Origin: an uncultured Gammaproteobacteria bacterium
GTDB lineage: Bacteria; Pseudomonadota; Gammaproteobacteria; Steroidobacterales; Woeseiaceae
NCBI GenBank assembly: GCA_938003715.1
Contig: CALKYK010000069.1
Span: 1-9,268 of the forward strand
DNA length: 9,268 bases
Direction of reading: 5' to 3'
Position 1 is the first letter of the stretch. Each line of letters starts with the position of its first letter. Under the pieces are notes generated by a model. The model was not told where the DNA came from. It did not search any database and worked only from the letters and a program-made list of their open reading frames with translations. This document shows, one piece after another, positions 7,135 to 9,268 of this stretch. The translations under genes were made by a program, and so were the position numbers.

Positions 7135-8322
7135 ATGAAACGCAGAATATTTGACGAAGAACACGACATGTTCCGCGACTCGGTGCGGAGCTTCCTGCAA
7201 AAGGAGATCCAGCCGCACAGCGAGCGCTGGCACGAGCAGGGCATCGTCGACCGCGAAGCTTTCCTGAAAGCCGGCGAGCAGGGCCTGCTACTGATGTGGG
7301 CAGACGAGAAATACGGCGGCGCGGGCGTCGAGGATTTCCGCTACGAGCAGATCCTGATCGAGGAAAACGCGCGCTTTGGCGACGCGGGCTTCTTTGCCAC
7401 TCTGCACAGCCGGCTCGTGGGCCCGTATATCGGTGAGCTCGGGACCGAGGAGCAAAAAGAGCGCTGGCTGCCGAAAAGCATCAGCGGCGAGCACATACTC
7501 GCCGTCGCAATCACCGAGCCCGGCGCCGGCAGCGACGTCGCAGGTATCCGGACCCGAGCCGAGGACAAGGGCGACCACTACCTGCTGAACGGCTCGAAAA
7601 TCTACATCTCGAACGGCATCCTCGCGGATCTCGTCGTCGTCGTCGCCCACACCGACATGGACAACTCGCACGGGCTGTCGCTGTTCGTCGTCGAGCGTGG
7701 CATGGAAGGCTTCGAGCGTGGCAGGAACCTGAAGAAAATGGGCCTGAAGAGCCAGGACACGGCCGAGTTGTTCTTCAATAACGTCAAGGTACCGAAAGAA
7801 AACCTGCTCGGCGAATGGAACCGCGGCTTCTACCACCTGATGCACTTCCTGGCCGAGGAACGCCTGCTCGGCGCGGTCGGCTACCATGCTGCCGCGGACG
7901 CCGCGTTCGACATCACGATGGACAACGTCACCGAGCGCAGGGCGTTCGGCCAGACGATTGCGGAGTTCCAGAATACCCGCTTCAGGATGGCGGACATGCG
8001 TACAGAGATCGACGTCGCGCAGGCGTTCATCGACCAGTGCGTGCTCGAGCACAACGAGGGTAACCTGAGCGCCGATGATGCGGCCAAAGCCAAGCTGTAC
8101 ACCAGCGAGCTCGAGGGCCGAGTGATGGACAACTGCGTGCAGCTGCACGGCGGGGCGGGCTACATGGAGGAGTACCCGATCTGCCGCATGTACCTGAACG
8201 CGCGCGTGTCACGCATCTACGCCGGCAGCTCGGAAGTCATGCGCGAGATCATCGCGCGCTCGATCGGACTCGACCCGCGCAAGAAAAAAGCCAGGCCGGT
8301 CGCGAGCGAACAGGCCGCCTGA
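7135..8322 (+). CDS. Acyl-CoA dehydrogenase, LCAD/IVD-type active site
   Basis: This 395-residue FAD enzyme of usual family length oxidises acyl-CoA to trans-2-enoyl-CoA and passes electrons to electron-transfer flavoprotein, starting each beta-oxidation turn. Domain order is normal: an N-terminal helical domain (about 5-120), a middle beta domain with the signature AITEPGAGSD (125-134) and NGSKIYISNG (152-161), and a C-terminal helical domain with RRAFGQ (268-273), QLHGGAGYMEEYP (336-348) and RIYAGSSEVMREII (360-373). Where short- and medium-chain enzymes carry the catalytic Glu (IYEG), this protein has Ala363. A Glu instead sits at residue 242 in AEERLLGA, the place used by long-chain and isovaleryl-CoA dehydrogenases. 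The substrate is therefore probably a long or branched acyl-CoA (inference). An AAGGA sequence lies 6 bases before the ATG. The 36-base gap after the crotonase gene shows no obvious terminator, so it likely belongs to the same operon. Confidence 0.93.
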   Translation: MKRRIFDEEHDMFRDSVRSFLQKEIQPHSERWHEQGIVDREAFLKAGEQGLLLMWADEKYGGAGVEDFRYEQILIEENARFGDAGFFATLHSRLVGPYIGELGTEEQKERWLPKSISGEHILAVAITEPGAGSDVAGIRTRAEDKGDHYLLNGSKIYISNGILADLVVVVAHTDMDNSHGLSLFVVERGMEGFERGRNLKKMGLKSQDTAELFFNNVKVPKENLLGEWNRGFYHLMHFLAEERLLGAVGYHAAADAAFDITMDNVTERRAFGQTIAEFQNTRFRMADMRTEIDVAQAFIDQCVLEHNEGNLSADDAAKAKLYTSELEGRVMDNCVQLHGGAGYMEEYPICRMYLNARVSRIYAGSSEVMREIIARSIGLDPRKKKARPVASEQAA

Positions 8323-8348
8323 CACCGGCCGTCGCGCCGCGGTAGGAT
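8319..8348 (+). promoter_or_regulatory. Weak candidate promoter for the terminal dehydrogenase gene
   Basis: CTGACA (8319-8324, five of six matches to the -35 consensus, overlapping the upstream stop codon) is followed 18 bases later by TAGGAT (8343-8348, four of six matches to the -10 consensus). GC-rich DNA gives chance matches of this quality, so the call is tentative. It would allow the last gene to be expressed separately from the operon. Confidence 0.3.
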
Positions 8349-8354
8349 GCGTTC

Positions 8355-8374
8355 GCGGCAGCGGCCGCATTTTT
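8355..8374 (+). terminator. Weak candidate intrinsic terminator
   Basis: A 5-base-pair all-GC stem (GCGGC/GCCGC with a 4-base loop AGCG) is followed by A and five T residues. It could end transcription of the beta-oxidation operon, but the stem is short and it lies close before the next gene's ribosome binding site, so it may only attenuate or be chance. Confidence 0.3.
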
Positions 8375-8396
8375 CTATCGGCACCAGGAGCGGAAC

Positions 8397-9263
8397 ATGC
8401 GCGTGGCATTCATCGGACTCGGCGTAATGGGTTACCCGATGGCGGGTTACCTGGCGAAAGCCGGTCATGAAACGACGGTCTTCAATCGAACAGCCGCCCG
8501 GGCCGAAGACTGGTGCAAGGAGTACGACGGCACCAGCGCGGCCACGCCTGCCGAGGCCGCTGCCGGCGCCGATATCGCGTTCCTTTGCGTCGGCAACGAC
8601 GACGACGTGCGCGCCGTCGTGCTCGGCGAGGACGGCATCCTGTCGGGCGTCGGCGAGGGCAGCGTCATCGTCGATCACACGACTGCGTCGGCGGAAGTCG
8701 CGCGCGAGCTGCATGCGACGGCGGGCAGGCGCGAAGTCGGTTTTCTCGACGCGCCGCTGTCCGGCGGCCAGGCAGGCGCCGAGAGCGGCCAGCTCACGAT
8801 CATGGTCGGCGGCGACGAGCCGGTATTCGAGCGTGTGCTTCCGGTCATGGAGGCCTATGCTAAAGCCTGTACCCTCATCGGACCGGCCGGCTCGGGACAG
8901 CTCGCAAAGATGGTCAACCAGATCTGCATTGCCGGCGTCGTGCAGGGCCTGTCGGAAGGGCTGCACTTCTCGCAACGCGCCGGCCTCGACGTCGCCCGGG
9001 TCATCCAGGCCATATCGAACGGCGCGGCGCAATCATGGCAGATGGAGAATCGCTGGGAGACGATGATCGCCGACGAATTCGACTTCGGCTTCGCCGTCGA
9101 GTGGATGCGCAAGGACCTGAAGATCGCGCTGGAGGAAGCCGGGAGAAATGGCGCACGGCTCGACATGACCCGGCTCGTCGACGGTTACTACGCGGAAGTA
9201 CAGGAGCTGGGCGGCGGTCGCTGGGACACGGCCAGCCTGATCGCGCGACTGGAGCGAGACTGA
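8397..9263 (+). CDS. 3-hydroxyisobutyrate dehydrogenase-family NAD(P)-dependent beta-hydroxyacid dehydrogenase
   Basis: This 288-residue protein has the normal length and motif order of beta-hydroxyacid dehydrogenases, which oxidise or reduce short 3-hydroxy acids and their semialdehydes in the cytosol. The Rossmann motif GLGVMG (7-12) opens the protein. DAPLSGGQAGA (118-128) is the substrate-binding signature, and the catalytic lysine is expected at Lys171 in GSGQLAKMVNQ. A second conserved lysine lies in WMRKDLKIA (236-244). The residues after the second strand are Asn30-Arg31-Thr32, and an arginine there usually goes with NADP(H) preference. A strong AGGAG sits 6 bases before the ATG. It is 74 bases from the acyl-CoA dehydrogenase gene. 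It could handle 3-hydroxyisobutyrate from valine or a related 2-methyl-3-hydroxy acid, but the family also includes tartronate semialdehyde and succinic semialdehyde reductases, and the true substrate cannot be read. No methylmalonate semialdehyde dehydrogenase gene is visible nearby. Confidence 0.88.
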   Translation: MRVAFIGLGVMGYPMAGYLAKAGHETTVFNRTAARAEDWCKEYDGTSAATPAEAAAGADIAFLCVGNDDDVRAVVLGEDGILSGVGEGSVIVDHTTASAEVARELHATAGRREVGFLDAPLSGGQAGAESGQLTIMVGGDEPVFERVLPVMEAYAKACTLIGPAGSGQLAKMVNQICIAGVVQGLSEGLHFSQRAGLDVARVIQAISNGAAQSWQMENRWETMIADEFDFGFAVEWMRKDLKIALEEAGRNGARLDMTRLVDGYYAEVQELGGGRWDTASLIARLERD

Positions 9264-9268
9264 ATATT

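Noticed and set aside
1..9268. CRISPR arrays, insertion sequences, tRNA genes, attachment sites or long repeats
   Set aside because: None was seen on reading; the sequence is almost entirely ordinary metabolic coding DNA.

Overview
The window is a GC-rich stretch of bacterial chromosome (GC-rich by eye, with strong G/C preference at third codon positions). All eight recognised genes lie on the + strand and nearly all the sequence is coding. Gene content and style (a multifunctional FadB/FadJ-type protein, a FadA-like thiolase, a TetR regulator, and ordinary Shine-Dalgarno sites) suggest a proteobacterium, most likely a gammaproteobacterium. This is inference from gene style, and no species is assigned. 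No mobile element, CRISPR array, tRNA or rRNA gene was seen.

Left block (1-2090): the 3' part of an alpha-methylacyl-CoA racemase-type class III CoA-transferase gene, running off the left edge, is followed after 12 bases by a PLP-dependent cysteine synthase-like enzyme. Middle (2091-2255): a 165-base intergenic region holds a good sigma70-like promoter (TTGTGC, 17-base spacer, TATACT). A perfect 7+7 inverted repeat at 2180-2200 starts just downstream of the -10 box, where a repressor would cover the transcription start.

Right block (2256-8322): a closely spaced run of five genes encodes a TetR-family regulator (TTG start), an acetyl-CoA acyltransferase (thiolase), a 723-residue enoyl-CoA hydratase/3-hydroxyacyl-CoA dehydrogenase, a PaaG-like crotonase with a GTG start, and an acyl-CoA dehydrogenase. 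Together they supply all four chemical steps of a beta-oxidation spiral: dehydrogenation, hydration, second oxidation and thiolysis. The crotonase is a probable auxiliary isomerase. The likely logic is a self-regulated catabolic operon induced by an acyl-CoA or related ligand.

Right end (8323-9268): after a 74-base gap with a weak candidate promoter and a weak candidate terminator, a 3-hydroxyisobutyrate dehydrogenase-family gene completes the window. A 2-methylacyl-CoA epimerase-type protein, an acyl-CoA dehydrogenase with an LCAD/IVD-type catalytic base, and a hydroxyisobutyrate dehydrogenase-type protein together suggest methyl-branched acyl substrates, but the sequence does not prove this. 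I see a well-formed catabolic locus with interesting details, not a clearly new kind of system.
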